From Chloranthus sessilifolius (taxonomy: Eukaryota > Streptophyta > Magnoliopsida > Chloranthales > Chloranthaceae), in contig CM037597.1 in assembly GCA_021018995.1 (NCBI GenBank), positions 6,275,299 through 6,339,298 of the forward strand: 64,000 nt of DNA, read 5' to 3'. Shown piece after piece: positions 34,641 through 45,956 of the stretch (positions within the stretch are counted from its first letter, which is position 1; every line of letters starts with the position of its first letter). The position numbers and the translations under genes were made by a program. Below the pieces are notes generated by a model. The model did no database searches, had not been told where the DNA came from, and saw only the letters and a list, made by a program, of their open reading frames with translations.

Positions 34641-34980
34641 ATGGTGTTGGGTACACATTGCCCCATTTTTCTACTTTTTTATACGGAGGGTATCCCAACC
34701 CCCTTTTACACAACTGAGCGATGGTCAGGTCCAACCAGGTTGAACCAGATTTCGAGTTCAACCACATCTGCAGCCACTGGATATAAAAGAATCTCGACTT
34801 TCTTGGTTTTTGTTTATATAGGATGATTCGCATTCAAGATTCTCCCATTTCCAAAGGCTGCAGATGTTGTTGAACTTGAAATTCGGTTCAACATGGTTGG
34901 ACCTGACCATTGCCCTCATACAACCACCCATAAATCGCATGCAGCGGTTAACACCAGGTGGACGCAAAGTGGAGACCTAT
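34641..34980. repeat. Long hairpin with 55-bp arms
   Basis: The arm at 34721-34775 (atggtcaggtccaacc ... catctgcagcc) recurs inverted at 34856-34910 with about six differences. The loop of about 80 bp holds further weaker inverse words (gaatctcg / aagattct). Its transcript could fold into a precursor-like hairpin, and it looks like a MITE. Confidence 0.75.
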
Positions 34981-35547
34981 AGCGAGCAAACCCATGTCAA
35001 CTACCAGGCCAACCTCTGTTTGGGTATGCATTGGTCAATTTCACCCTACCAACCCCGGAGAAGCACAATTTCTTTGAACGCATAATCCGTGAATGGTCAA
35101 AAGCATTACTGATTTGCTTGTTCATAAATATTTGTGCATCTAGCGAGATTTTATCAATTTGGTGGAGGGAGATTGACTTATGCACCATCCTTGGTTCATG
35201 AATCGGGTACTTATTTAATAATATAATACTCAGTCATGACCTTAATAATTCTTAAAGACTTTGTCAAACTGGTTTAGTATGAATTTGTGCCATCTGATGT
35301 AAATTATGTTGACTATCCTATGTGTCATGAATTATAATTAAGTTGTACATATTACATATATAGTGCAATGCCCTTGGTTGGTAATTGTAGTCTAAGCTTG
35401 GATCTAAAACCATCCACCATAACGTGATGTGATACGAATCTTCCGCATCCATCATTGTTTAGTCATAGATAGGCATATGTTAGGTTTAGGTTGGGTATAA
35501 GCAGTTTGTAACAGATCTCTCCCAATGAACAAAGCTTTAGAACAAGG
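34981..35547. other. Intergenic, nothing recognised
   Basis: No supported feature. Confidence 0.4.
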
Positions 35548-35556
35548 GCTTTTAAC

Positions 35557-35748
35557 CAAGATAACAAACTCGATACCTAAACGACCGATACTGATATGTA
35601 TCGCCCTATTTAAAAATAAATAAAAATATAGGTATTGGCTGATACCCAGTACGTATTGGCTAATATGAGCCGATGCCGATACCACTCGATATGTATCGGT
35701 TTGCTGGAAAACTGATATGTACTGATATCGGCTGATATTGGATACCTT
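35557..35748. mobile_element. Family B MITE, copy B3, exact 9-bp duplication
   Basis: 192 bp. The left end caagataacaaactcgatacc is inverse to the right end, which finishes ggatacctt. gcttttaac occurs exactly at 35548-35556 and 35749-35757. The body contains ccgatactgatatgtatcg and an A-rich centre. With B5 this is the best evidence for a 9-bp target duplication. Confidence 0.85.
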
Positions 35749-35799
35749 GCTTTTAACCATGTAATTGACATATACTAATGGGTATCATTATTTGCACTC

Positions 35800-36010
35800 C
35801 ATGAGACTGTAATCTCACCCAGTCGAAAAGGTTATCTCATCATTGGCTGCTTTGAATCCGGCAATGGAGATCTAAACCTTCGTGGCACACGGTCTTATAA
35901 AAGTTAACTCAAAAATCACGTGACACAAATCACTCTCAAATCAAATGTGATTTTAGGGTCATTTTTTTGGGATGTATGGCACATAGAATAAATACTTGAC
36001 ATTCTAATGT
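35800..36010. repeat. Family D hairpin MITE
   Basis: gctgctttgaatccggcaatggag, split here as gctgctttgaatcc and ggcaatggag; then ctcaaaaatcacgtg, gtgattttagggtcattttt and gggatgtatggcacatagaa. Confidence 0.55.
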
Positions 36011-36300
36011 TATGACCAAGATTTCAGTTTCAAAGGTTGGGATGCCAGATTTTGGGCTGTCAGTACAAACCGTGCCCGAGTTAACCCGAGTCGAAGCATA
36101 CACTTAACCGGGTCAGGTCAACTCTCGGTGCAGGCCTAAATCTGGCCCGGCCCAGCCCAGCCCATTGAGTGCCCTAGATGCAAAGGAACATGAGAACACG
36201 TTGGGCAAAGAATAATCTCATCGCTCATCAGACAAGCAAGGTAGTTGTTGTGGGCGGGCAACGTTTGATTCTCCAACACCTAATCCTTGCTTCCCATCTT
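36011..36300. other. Promoter region of the thaumatin-like gene, with GC-rich repeat
   Basis: 36060-36175 is a GC-rich repeat (cgggtcaggtcaactctcgg, cccggcccagcccag). The rest would be the proximal promoter. Confidence 0.4.
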
Positions 36301-36304
36301 CACA

Positions 36305-36310
36305 TATAAG
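36305..36310 (+). promoter_or_regulatory. TATA box of the thaumatin-like gene
   Basis: tataag within cacatataagaatac, about 50 bp before the ATG at 36358, leaving a leader of roughly 20-25 nt. Confidence 0.55.
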
Positions 36311-36357
36311 AATACAGATACATGTTTCTTTCTCACAATCCAGGTGGCTGGTGAGAG

Positions 36358-38789
36358 ATGGCTCTACATCCTAGTCTGCTTTTAATCCTTTTCTTAGTCT
36401 TAATTACATCAGGTAATCTCTTCTAACAATCTTTATATTTCGGTTTCGGAGTTCCGAGTGTCGGTGTTAGGTACCCCGAATGCCAGTCACCAGTACTCGG
36501 GTCAACCTCCTTACCAAATGGTTAAGCAGTGGCGAGTGCCCAATTATTTATGAGCATTGAAATCAGTGAAAATGTACTTCTGGCCGTTCACTGATTTGAT
36601 TTGGCGCTCACCAATATATGTTGGCGTTAGGAGATTGACCTGAGCGCCACTATTTACGCTGGGACTTGGTTTCTAGTACCTACTCCTAAAAGAATTTGTC
36701 TACAATGAGCAAACTCTGTGACGGTGTATGAGCAAGGATCTCTATCATATGATTCAACACTATCAAAGGCCATCATCTCAATTCAACATCATTTGACCAA
36801 GATCTTCAAATTATGGCTTTCAAATCAAATGGCTTAAACTGTGCTTTCACGTGCACAAGTCCCTCAATACGAGTCTTTCTTTTGAATTGTGAGCACAAAT
36901 TTTGTGTGCAAGTAATGTCTCCCGTGTTGAAATTGAGTTGTTATCAAGGTAGCAAAATGGGACTCGGTATCGTTCCTTGGAGGGCTGATACGTATCGGCC
37001 AATAATGATATGTATCTGCCTATTTAAAAAAAATAAAAAAAATAGAGGATCGGCCAAAACTGATACTGCGTCGGTCGATACCTGATATGTATCAATCGAT
37101 ACAGGCCCATATTGGCCGATACCGAGTTAAGATACCTATATGTATCATGGCGGATACGTATCGGTTTGCAAGAAATCGATACGTATCGATTTGCGAGAAA
37201 CCAATATGTATCGGTATCGGCCGAATTTTGATACTATGATTATAAATGGGGAATCAAGTATCGGCCAATATTGATACGTATCGATTTTTCAGTAAACCGA
37301 TACCAATACCACCCTGATAGCAGTATCAGTATCGGCCGATATTGACCAACACCGAAAAAAAAAATCTATATATTTTACTTCATTAAAAAAAAAAACATAC
37401 TCGCCGATACCATATTCGCTGGTATGTATTGATCCAAGATGAACCAATACCCGGTACCGATACCGAGATTGATCGGTTCACACTTGAGAGTGAGCGGGTG
37501 GGTTGCTCATTCCAACTCGTTTAAATTACTTGTCTACTTACTATTATCAGCGCAGCTGTATAGGGTGTATGGCCTATGCGCCAACGGACGTGCATGGGTC
37601 AATCTTCTCATGCAAAATTGGTCAAACTTTGAGACTCATGCAAAATTAGTTTTAATATCAGCTGAACCCGGTTTAGGGCTCCAATGTTTGAACCTCTTGC
37701 ATCCAACGGTTTTAATATCAGTTGAACCCGGTTTAAGGCTCGACAGGTTGAACCTATGTGGTTCAACTGATTTTAAAATCATTGGATGCAAGGAAAATCT
37801 GGACTTTAACTTTGATAAGTTGATATCCAATGTTTGGATCTGTTACATCCAACCCCTTTAAAATCAATTGAACCCTATTTAAGGCACAATTGGTTGGACC
37901 TATGTGATTCAACTGATATTACATCCAACCATTGGGGCAAGTGAATCTTGACGTTATCAAAACTTCGATAAGTTGATATCCAATAATTGGATCTCTTGCA
38001 TCCAACGGATTAAAACTCAGGTGAACCCTATTTAAGGTTAAAAAGTTATTTAGACGTCAAGTTTTAATGTGGACCGGCTCAATTTTATTTATTTATTTAT
38101 TTTTATTTAACCTTGGCTCAGGACCAAAACTGTCCAAATGTGCAAGAGTATTTACCATAGTAAACAGCTGCACGGTCACCATCTGGCCGGCCATTACCCC
38201 CGGCGAGAACTTCGGTGGCGGCGGTTTTGTGTTAAAGCCCAAACAGTCAATTGTCATCACTGCCCCGGTCGGCTGGAGTGGCCGGATCTGGGGACGAACC
38301 GGGTGCAATTTCGACAACACCGGAACCGGTATGTGCCAAACCGGTCGATGTGGCAACACGCTTAAGTGCACAGCCTCGGGTGAACCCCCAGCCACACTTG
38401 CCGAATTTACCCTTTCAACTCTTGATTTTTACGATGTGAGCCTTGTAGACGGATTCAATGTGCCATTAGTTGTGACTCCCCTTAACGGCAAAGGAAATTG
38501 TAGTATTGCTGGATGTGATAGTGATTTGAGACAAGACTGTCCGGCCGAAATTTCCCTTAAAGCCGACGGTAAGACGGTGGCGTGCCGCAGCGCATGCGAC
38601 GTTTTCCAAACGGACGAGTACTGTTGTAAGGGTGTGCATGGTAACCCGTCTACGTGCCAACCTACGTATTATTCTAAGAAGTTTAAGCAGGCGTGCCCGG
38701 CCGCGTATAGCTACGCATACGATGACCCTTCGAGTATATTTACGTGCTCCGGGACGGATTACATCCTTAATTTCTGTGCATCAAGGTGA
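36358..38789 (+). CDS. Thaumatin-like (PR-5) secreted protein, two exons
   Basis: Exon 1 36358-36412 encodes a signal peptide (MALHPSLLLILFLVLITSG) and ends in phase 1 at a gtaatc donor. Exon 2 38122-38789 follows a tcag acceptor. Together they give 240 residues, normal for the family. Landmarks are FTIVNSCTVTIWPAI, GWSGRIWGRTGC, TGRCGNTLKC, PPATLAEFTL, DFYDVSLVDGFNVP, CPAAYSYAYDDPS and FTC. The acidic-cleft residues (Arg, Glu, Asp, Asp, Asp) seem to be present. The family forms eight disulfides from 16 Cys; here I count 17, the extra one in LSKC before the first strand. The usual TG-D-C of the signature is TG-R-C. PR-5 proteins are secreted and act in defence or bind glucans. The 1.7-kb intron 36413-38121 is full of repeats. 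Confidence 0.93.
36945..37470. mobile_element. Family B elements in the thaumatin-like gene intron
   Basis: One copy about 36945-37238 (caaggtagcaaaa ... ttttgatactatg) and a second, less complete one 37250-37470 (atcggccaatattgatacg ... gataccgagattgat). Both have an A-rich centre and ATCGGCCGATAC words. Confidence 0.65.
37630..38050. repeat. Degenerate tandem array in the thaumatin-like gene intron
   Basis: Repeated units containing gttgatatccaatg, cttgcatccaacgg and gttgaaccc(g/t)(g/a)tttaagg, at least three rounds. The intron ends with TTTA repeats and the acceptor tcag at 38118-38121. Confidence 0.65.
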
Positions 38790-39480
38790 GCATTTTCACA
38801 GATTTTTAGGAGTCTTGATATCTATAAAAGTCAGCTTTTGTCAAGATCTATAGGGTGGAATGCTAGATGGTAAGGTTACCAACCTCTTTACTTTTGAGAG
38901 TGAACAAGTCATTATGTAGTGTCATGTCATGCATTTGTTCATTGAATTGAAAATATGAATAATGTTATATGGCAGATGTTAAACCTCAGACAAATCCCAG
39001 ACACAGGCACAGGGGTAAAATGATAATTTCACCCTACAAACCTGATGTCTGGGTTTACAATTTTTCAGAAAATATTCATCCATACCATGAGTTTAAAAGC
39101 TTAAAAGTGCTATAAAATTAGCGTTTAGAATGTGGTTGTTCAAATCTGTTTTAGTCGTTAATTTTTTTATAATTGTAGTATATAAATCACATGGTACAAA
39201 TAGTTTTTTGATACAATCTTAGGGCATAATTTGGTCGTAACGAAATTTTACAATTGGCACGTCATGATTTGAAAGCTATAATTAGGCCATCATAGGATTC
39301 GAAACCATCAGATGATTCAAAGCATTCTACTGACAGGTTTCTTTCTTTAAAGGATCATGCGATTAAAATTAATTAGAGGTTAAAGTTAATTAGAGGGATA
39401 CAAATCTTATAAGGTGCATCTAGTGTTTTAGGCAAGGTTAAAATAGATTATAATTTTGTTAGTATTTTAGGAAGCGTTTT
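38790..39480 (+). other. 3' UTR and intergenic
   Basis: Downstream of the thaumatin-like stop. gaaaatatgaataatg near 38950 is a weak poly(A)-signal candidate. No other feature. Confidence 0.35.
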
Positions 39481-39526
39481 AAATTACTTAGAGATCTTTA
39501 AGTGAGGATATTCAATTCGGAGTTTA

Positions 39527-39569
39527 GTCCCACATCGAAAGACTATAGCCCTGTCTTTCCTCTTATAAG
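39527..39569 (+). promoter_or_regulatory. USE-like motif plus TATA
   Basis: gtcccacatcg (39527-39537) matches the upstream sequence element of plant snRNA promoters. tataag follows 26 bp later (39564). No snRNA sequence is seen downstream, and the same motif occurs in plant LTRs, so an LTR remnant is equally likely. Confidence 0.35.
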
Positions 39570-39714
39570 ATCATGGGCCTCTCCACTCATTGCTAATCGA
39601 TTTTTAGTTGGATGTCTAAATTTAGGGGCCCACTTCCTTAACAAGGTCATGTATTCATCCTAAAATTGCATCAAAAAGTTATTTGAACCCTTTGATTAAG
39701 GGAAATTGCTAAAA

Positions 39715-40150
39715 AAAACCCCCTCTAAATTACTTTTCCAAATCCACCTCATATTGTTTTTAATATCCGATAGACCCCTATACTTGAAACTTAGTTATCT
39801 AAACGACCCCTCAACCATAAATATCCACCTTAACCCCAAAATTATCCTTAAAGGGGGGAAGAATCTAGAAAATGGGTTGGACAGCTGGACCACTAGGCCA
39901 GTAAAAATTATAAAAATATTTTTATAATTTTTCTCAAAAAATTTCTAATTATTTTATATTTTAAATAAATTTTTTTTTTTTGTATGAACAAAATATGACT
40001 TTTTACTTTTTTAATGTAATTTTTATTGGCCTAGATTTTGGTATTATGATGGATATATATGGCTAAGGGGGCATTTTGATAGTTAGGTTTCAAATACAAG
40101 GGTCTATTAGATGTTAAAAAAAATATGGGGAGGATTTATCTAAATTTATT
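39715..40150. mobile_element. MITE with ~90-bp inverted arms
   Basis: The left arm 39725-39815 (ccaaatccacctcatatt ... tagacccctatacttgaaac) is repeated inverted at about 40063-40150 (gtttcaaatacaagggtcta ... ggaggatttatc). The centre is AT-rich. Confidence 0.7.
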
Positions 40151-40199
40151 TAGTTGTTCATTTTCTATTAATTATAACATTTTAATCACATGATAAGTA

Positions 40200-40530
40200 A
40201 TTTTTAGGAGCTATTAGTTGCACTCAGAACGTTAGTCCTTGCACCGAAGTTAAAGAAAGACGTGGTATTTTAGGGACATGTGACATGTGAAAACGCAATT
40301 TGAGCGGTTTGATTTGAAATTCATAATCTATAGATCCTTAGTCCATAAGATTGGAGCAAAACATGATATTTATCATATAATCTATTGTAGTCAACTATTA
40401 AATCAAATAATAACCTTTGACTATATTTAATCACATCAGAAAGATTATATTTTGTGCTAATCTTTTGCACTTAATATCTTTAAATCATGACCTTCAAATC
40501 AAATGATTTATATGGTGTTTTCATATAGCA
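40200..40530. repeat. Family D-related repeat
   Basis: Contains ctttaaatcatgaccttcaaatcaaatg, split as ctttaaatcatgacc and ttcaaatcaaatg, and gtcaactattaaatcaaa, words shared with 51770-51910 and 56590-56640. Confidence 0.4.
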
Positions 40531-40762
40531 GAGGTTGCCAAACTTGTAAGTCTTGTATTTTAAATTTCGTGCGAGGGCCAAATTTCAGGGGCAAATATTG
40601 GCTCCCATAATTTTTTTTGATATAACCCTAGTGCTGAATCTAATTTATATCGTTATCAAAAAAATAATAAAAATAAAATCTAATTTATATCATGGCTTGT
40701 TTCCGTTGTACCAAAATGGCGCTATGTAGAATTAATGACCCCTACCCTTAAGCTGCTGTTAC

Positions 40763-40934
40763 CAAGGTATCAAATTTCAGTTGATACCGATAAGTATCGG
40801 CTATCGTCTTATACTTATTCGATATCGTCCGATACTTATATTTTTAATTTTATTATTATTTTTTTAAAATAGGCCGATTCGTATTGGTCCTTTAAGGACC
40901 GATACCTGATACCGATACCGAGTTTGTTACCTTA
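40763..40934. mobile_element. Family B MITE, copy B4
   Basis: 172 bp, caaggtatcaaat ... gagtttgttacctta. Flanks gctgttac and ggtgttac match at 7 of 8. The right flank overlaps the target of B5. Confidence 0.7.
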
Positions 40935-40946
40935 GGTGTTACTACT

Positions 40947-41136
40947 ATGGTATCAAATATCGGCCGATACCGATACATATCGGTCCTATATCGGGTATCG
41001 GCCGATACGTCTCGGTTCCAACTGAGTTTTTGTTTTTTTATTTTTTGAAAATTGGCTGATACACATCGGAATCGGCCGATTCGTATCAGTTCTCCATGGA
41101 CTGATACCCAATTCCCGTATCCAATTTGACACCTTG
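40947..41136. mobile_element. Family B MITE, copy B5, exact 9-bp duplication
   Basis: 190 bp, atggtatcaaatatcgg ... aatttgacaccttg. gttactact is present exactly on both sides (40938-40946, 41137-41145). The body holds atcggccgatacc and cggccgattcgtatc. Confidence 0.88.
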
Positions 41137-41154
41137 GTTACTACTACACCACTT

Positions 41155-42180
41155 TATGTTATAGCAACCACACTTAAACAAAGGAAAAATTCGTTGATTG
41201 CTCTAAATCAAACGATTGTGATCGTTTTTCGTTCCAATCTCCCACACAATATATCTTGATATCATAGGCCTAACATCAGACGGTTAGATGTTGATTCCAC
41301 GCGGTACATTGTGACATGGGCCCGCGGTGTGGCCATCTGGGTCAGTCGCAGGGCCACTAGTGCATCAGGCATTTGTGGATTGAAGATGAAGCATCGTCGG
41401 TGCATTACTAAGCCATGAGGGCTTCGCAATTGATACTCCGAAAGCTTCTGCCGTGGGCCAGGAGAGCACGCGACGTGGTGACAGTTCAAGTCGTAATGCA
41501 ATGCCAGCAGGGCACGTGATACGGGCGCGACTGAGCCAAGTTGGGCTAGCGATGCGGGAGAGCGTTGCCGTATATCAAACCAAGGGGTTTGAGGTCCTCC
41601 TGCCATTTAGGCACTACTGATGTTTAAACCATATATATGGGGAAAGGATCTAACAGCCACGTGACGTGTCGCTGGCCTAAGTGATCCCCTACGGAACGCG
41701 TATGATAGTCTTGTGGGTTTGAGTTTGCGCATCCGGGCTTCGCATAAGTGTTAGGTCGCTCCTGTCGCATCGTGCGCTGGAGCCATCGTGTTGGTGGTAC
41801 ACGACCACCCTCACGGTGCGGACCTAAACTCTAAGTGGGGCTGCCCCTAGGAATATCGCTGCGTATAGCTATATAAGTTGCATTCGGGAATTCGCATATC
41901 TAATGTGTTACCGTGCAGGTTTGAAACACGAGTAGGCTGATCTAGTACGTGAAAAGCTAGTTGCCGCACGAGAGATTACGTCACAAAGAGTAACTCCGTG
42001 ACAACACGCCCCAAAAAGTGAACACAATCATGTCGTACCATCAAATGTGGTTCACGTTCACTTTTTGGGAATTGGGCCAAATTAACATCTAACTGTATGA
42101 TGATAGGCCTATGATCTTCAGATTTATTGTGTGAAAATTGAAATGAAAATGAACTCTATCGTCTGATTTAAAGCTGTCAG
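41155..42180. repeat. Family D element split by a 700-bp insertion
   Basis: The left half 41155-41309 (aaatcaaacgattgtgatcg, gatatcataggcctaacatc, agatgttgattccacgcggt) and the right half 42006-42180 (cccaaaaagtgaacac, ggttcacgttcactttttgg, gatgataggcctatgatctt) form one palindromic family D copy when the insert is ignored. Confidence 0.65.
41310..42005 (+). mobile_element. Candidate solo LTR
   Basis: About 696 bp, clearly richer in GC than its surroundings, starting tgtgacatgggcccg and ending ctccgtgacaaca (TG...CA). A TATA box tatataag at 41870 sits about 135 bp before the end, where the U3/R boundary of an LTR is expected. Target duplication is not clean. No coding capacity. Confidence 0.5.
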
Positions 42181-42183
42181 CGG

Positions 42184-42430
42184 CAAGGTAACAAATTGGT
42201 ATCGGACTCGGGTATTAGTCCATAGAGGATTGATACGAATCGGCCAATACCGATACATATCGGCCCCTTTAAAAAAAAACAAAACAAAAAAAAAAAACAA
42301 AGTCTCGGCTCAAATCGATACGTATCGGCCTCTACAGTCCCGTATCGGCTGATACTGATACCGAGTTATAGGACCGATAAGTATTGATTTGCCGAGATAC
42401 CGATACGTATCGGTATGGACCGAGTGCCAC
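42184..42430. mobile_element. Family B MITE, copy B6
   Basis: Starts caaggtaacaaattgg. The body contains acgaatcggccaatacc, a long A-rich centre at 42271-42300 and acgtatcggtatgg. The right end is decayed. Confidence 0.6.
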
Positions 42431-42984
42431 TTAAAAGTTGATTACAAACCTTCAACAAAAACGGCATAAGAATTATGTTGCCAAATATATTAAGATCGAT
42501 TTGACGGTGTAGACCAAGGGCATATGCACGGTAGAGATAAGGGACACAACCATGTGATATGGGGGCTACGCACCATCATATAGGAGCTATTTAGAACGGC
42601 CAGGATGCCATCTTAAGTTTAGTTATAATCGATTTATACAATTCAAATCGTTTTAACATCTGTTGGGTTTTTATGTAGGAATCAAAAGGCGTGCACATAT
42701 CACGATAATAGGCTTGTTTGTGGTGGATCGGACGGCTCCAAATCAATAGCTCCCAAGTGGTGGATCATTTTGCTCGTGTACACGTTGACATTATCTCTCC
42801 CAGCCGTCCAATCAATGAACTTTCTATTTTGAGCCGTTGATCGTAACAATGTTGATAATCTAAAAGTAGACACTTGATCGACCGGTCAGCATATTAAATG
42901 CTCGATTGATGGGGCATGTATTTTTCTGTGTACAGACATGTTACACTTGATTGATTCCCATGTGGTAATTTCATTTGAAATCGT
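42431..42984. other. Intergenic, nothing recognised
   Basis: No supported feature. Confidence 0.4.
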
Positions 42985-43383
42985 GGTGTTACACTTTTTT
43001 CTTCTCGCACACTATTTCTAATTGCACACCAGCATTCGCTATCCGAGCAACTACCCCCACCAGTGGCAATTTGGGAAGAGTTCTCTTAATAGACTTTGGT
43101 AGATTGAAACATGCCATTTTGCGTAGGTTGGGAAAGATTGGGCAAAACAAATTTGATAAGAACTTCTTTCCCTGCTTTAGAGAGAAGCTTCTCCTTCCAT
43201 GCTTTAATGCGCTTCCACACACGATTATGCAACTCATCAAACCATTGCTTTCTTGATCTCCCCAGCAACATTGGAAGACCCAAGTATTTGCCGTGAGCCC
43301 AACCCCCATTAATTTGTACGATTCGGCATGTCAGGATGGGACGGGACGGGTCGACTAAAAGGCCGAGTCGGGCACAAATCACA
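42985..43383 (-). pseudogene. L1-type LINE reverse transcriptase remnant
   Basis: The minus strand reads GGWAHGKYLGLPMLLGRSRK, then LHNRVWKRIKAWKEKLLSKAG and KEVLIKFVLP, as in the region just after the RT core of plant L1 elements. Near 43130 the frame shifts by one to IFPNLRKMACFNLPKSI. Nothing of the N-terminal RT is present, so this is a truncated relic. Confidence 0.85.
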
Positions 43384-44480
43384 AAGGAACGTAGGATTGG
43401 GCATATACCCTTGACATATTAGATTGGGTCGGGTGCACCATCAGGTCGGGTCGGTCAAGTCTTAGTTTCAAGTCAGTAAGCAAAACCTTTGGCCCAACTG
43501 AACCTGTTTCGACCCGTTGAGCCCTACTAATCTCCCTTTGCCAAATGGAACAAACCATAGTTATTTAGTTCGCTAATTCACTTAATTCGAATTTGAGTTT
43601 GCAATTCGTAATTCACTATTTTTAAATGAATTCAATTCACAGGGGTAGGATAAGTTTTAAAATTATTTATTAATTACATAAACTCTTAAATCCAGATAAT
43701 CTCTTTATGCTTTTAAACTTTAAATGTATCCAATTGGAAGGGATTAATTGGGCAATTTGTTATGCCTAATTTGCGATTCTCTAGGCAACATAGGAGCAAA
43801 CCATTGGAGATGGATGGTTTACCCGTCTACTGCTATTGGTGCACGGTTGGGGCACCTAATAGCAACTCATTCCTTGATTATATAAATCTGTCACCCTAAA
43901 TTAGGCTTTGAAATCTGCCACCATAATCTACTATTTATAAATATAGATGACGGTGATAGATTTATGTGTGTAACTTTAAATTTATATGCTTAAACAGGAG
44001 GCAACTGCCTTTAATTAAGTAGGTCAAGCTATAACTTTTTTTTAAGATGAAATTTTATCTTTTTTATTTAAAATGGAGAACGATTACAAAGTAGAGGGTC
44101 ACAATAGTGGTAGTTAGAATAATTAATATTAAAATACAATGAATGGCATCTAAGACCCATCTAATACCAATATGGATTTCAAGGACCTTCAAAGTAAAGT
44201 AAAAATTTAAGAATCCATCACCATTCTGAAGATCCCTTCGTAATCAACACCGAAAAATCATCCGAAGAGACGCCACCATCATCGACAAACTCACTTAAAT
44301 TGGCCTTACGGATGCAGATTCTATTAACTAAGCCAAAACGGAAATGTCGGTTTTTGGGACAATTAAACTGAACCCTAACCGAAACACTTTGGTTCGATTT
44401 CGATTAACCCTACTTTTCATTAGTTCGGTTTTAATAGTGGAGGAAGATTAATGTTGGTTATAAGCACTTTGGCCTTCCTA
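43384..44480. other. Intergenic with GGGTCGGG repeat fragments
   Basis: 43330-43530 has gacgggacgggtcgac and cgggtcggtcaag words (hAT-like repeat). The remainder is AT-rich and unrecognised. Confidence 0.35.
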
Positions 44481-45520
44481 TCTTCTATATGTGTATGTTT
44501 GTTTGCCTAATGAGGTTCTTGATCGCCTTGAAATGATTGAAAGAAGAGCTATCAATCGGCCCAGTCTGCAGCAACCTGACTTGGAAAAATCAAGCTTTTT
44601 AGTGATTGATTGATGAGGGCACCGGATTCAAGAAGCTGCTCGTAACCTATCGAAGAATGTTAAAGTGTTGCGGAAGAAGAACCACACAGAGGATGAATGA
44701 GTGTTTTGGTTGATTGATCGATCTTAGATTGTCGATCAATTGATTGTAGAGAGATTTTTTTGACAAACTTATTATTTATCAGTCGATCGATCGACCCTAA
44801 CTATTCGATCGATCGATTGTGTTATTTCTCAATCAATCAGTCGACTAAAACTATTCGATCGATCGACCGAAACTTCAATCCGTCAAAAGACGAGATTTTT
44901 GTTTTCTTTGACAAAACTTGTCTTTTTAGTATTTTAAGTTTCTAGGACTCTCTAATTTCGAGTTAGGGTTTGATTTACCTATCTAAAGGTTTATAAAGAC
45001 ACTTTTAATTATTGATGATTAATATATTTTGCTTGTGCAAACTTTGAGAGCTTTTGATTAAATTTTTTGTGAGTGTGATTCTCTCAACCGAAGAGCGATT
45101 CTTCGTTTCGCGTGCGGTTTGGTACAAGACCAACTTTTCTCTCCTCTTTATCTTAATTTACGAGTTGCGTAAGTATTTAAATCTTAACCTATCCATTTTA
45201 TCACTAAATCCATTATTTGCCTTTCTTTCCATACGGTTTTGAAAGACCTCACTTGTGAGTTCGTTTGAAACCCTAAAACTGTCGGAGATCTAGTCGTTCG
45301 CTGAGAATCCTAATCTTCTAGATCCGATAGGGAATGTGCGCAAAAGTAACACTAATTTGGACTAAAATTAAATTATTTAATTGATACTTTTGCTATTTTT
45401 CTGTGATAATTTGTTAAAAAAATTTATATTTTAATTACTCATTAATTTTCTATTAATCTCGTTCCTAGCATTAGCATTGTGTTAATTTTCCGCATCATTA
45501 TTGGATGCTCATAAAAAATC
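44481..45520. other. ATCGATCG-rich stretch, probable LTR-type retroelement debris
   Basis: tcgatcgatcgaccctaact and related words at 44700-44880, as again at 47855-48060. The words are partly palindromic. No coding domain is recognised. Interpretation as LTR or leader debris is an inference from similarity to the 47.8-49.1 kb block. Confidence 0.3.
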
Positions 45521-45956
45521 GGGCCGGGTTAGGGCTTGACAATGTAAAGCCCGTTTAAGCCCGGCTCGGGTACCCACTATATATGTTTTTATTTAAAAAT
45601 TTATTTTTTAATAATAGGGTTAGTATAATACCACCATGACTTATATCAAAATTAGATTTATAATTAACTTTTTTCTAAAAAAAATATTTGGAAAACAGAG
45701 TTTAGGAATAAAATAAATATGTACAAAAAAATTTCAAGAAAGATGTGAGATTGGATAACGGTTGGTGAGAAGGCTACATCGGCTGACATGTGCACGCACA
45801 ATGTGAACGCCCAGAAGAAATCTTATGGAGGAGGAAATTATATTCTTTAGTGAACTCCACTCCCATGTGAACGAGGTTAACATAAACTGCATCAAGAAAG
45901 ATGTGAGGATTTGGAAGCGGATTTCAAAAAGGGTGTTCACATCTAAATCTTTCTAT

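Noticed and set aside
38093..38660. Other-frame and antisense open frames over the thaumatin-like exon 2
   Set aside because: Shadows of the GC-rich coding exon, with no independent features.
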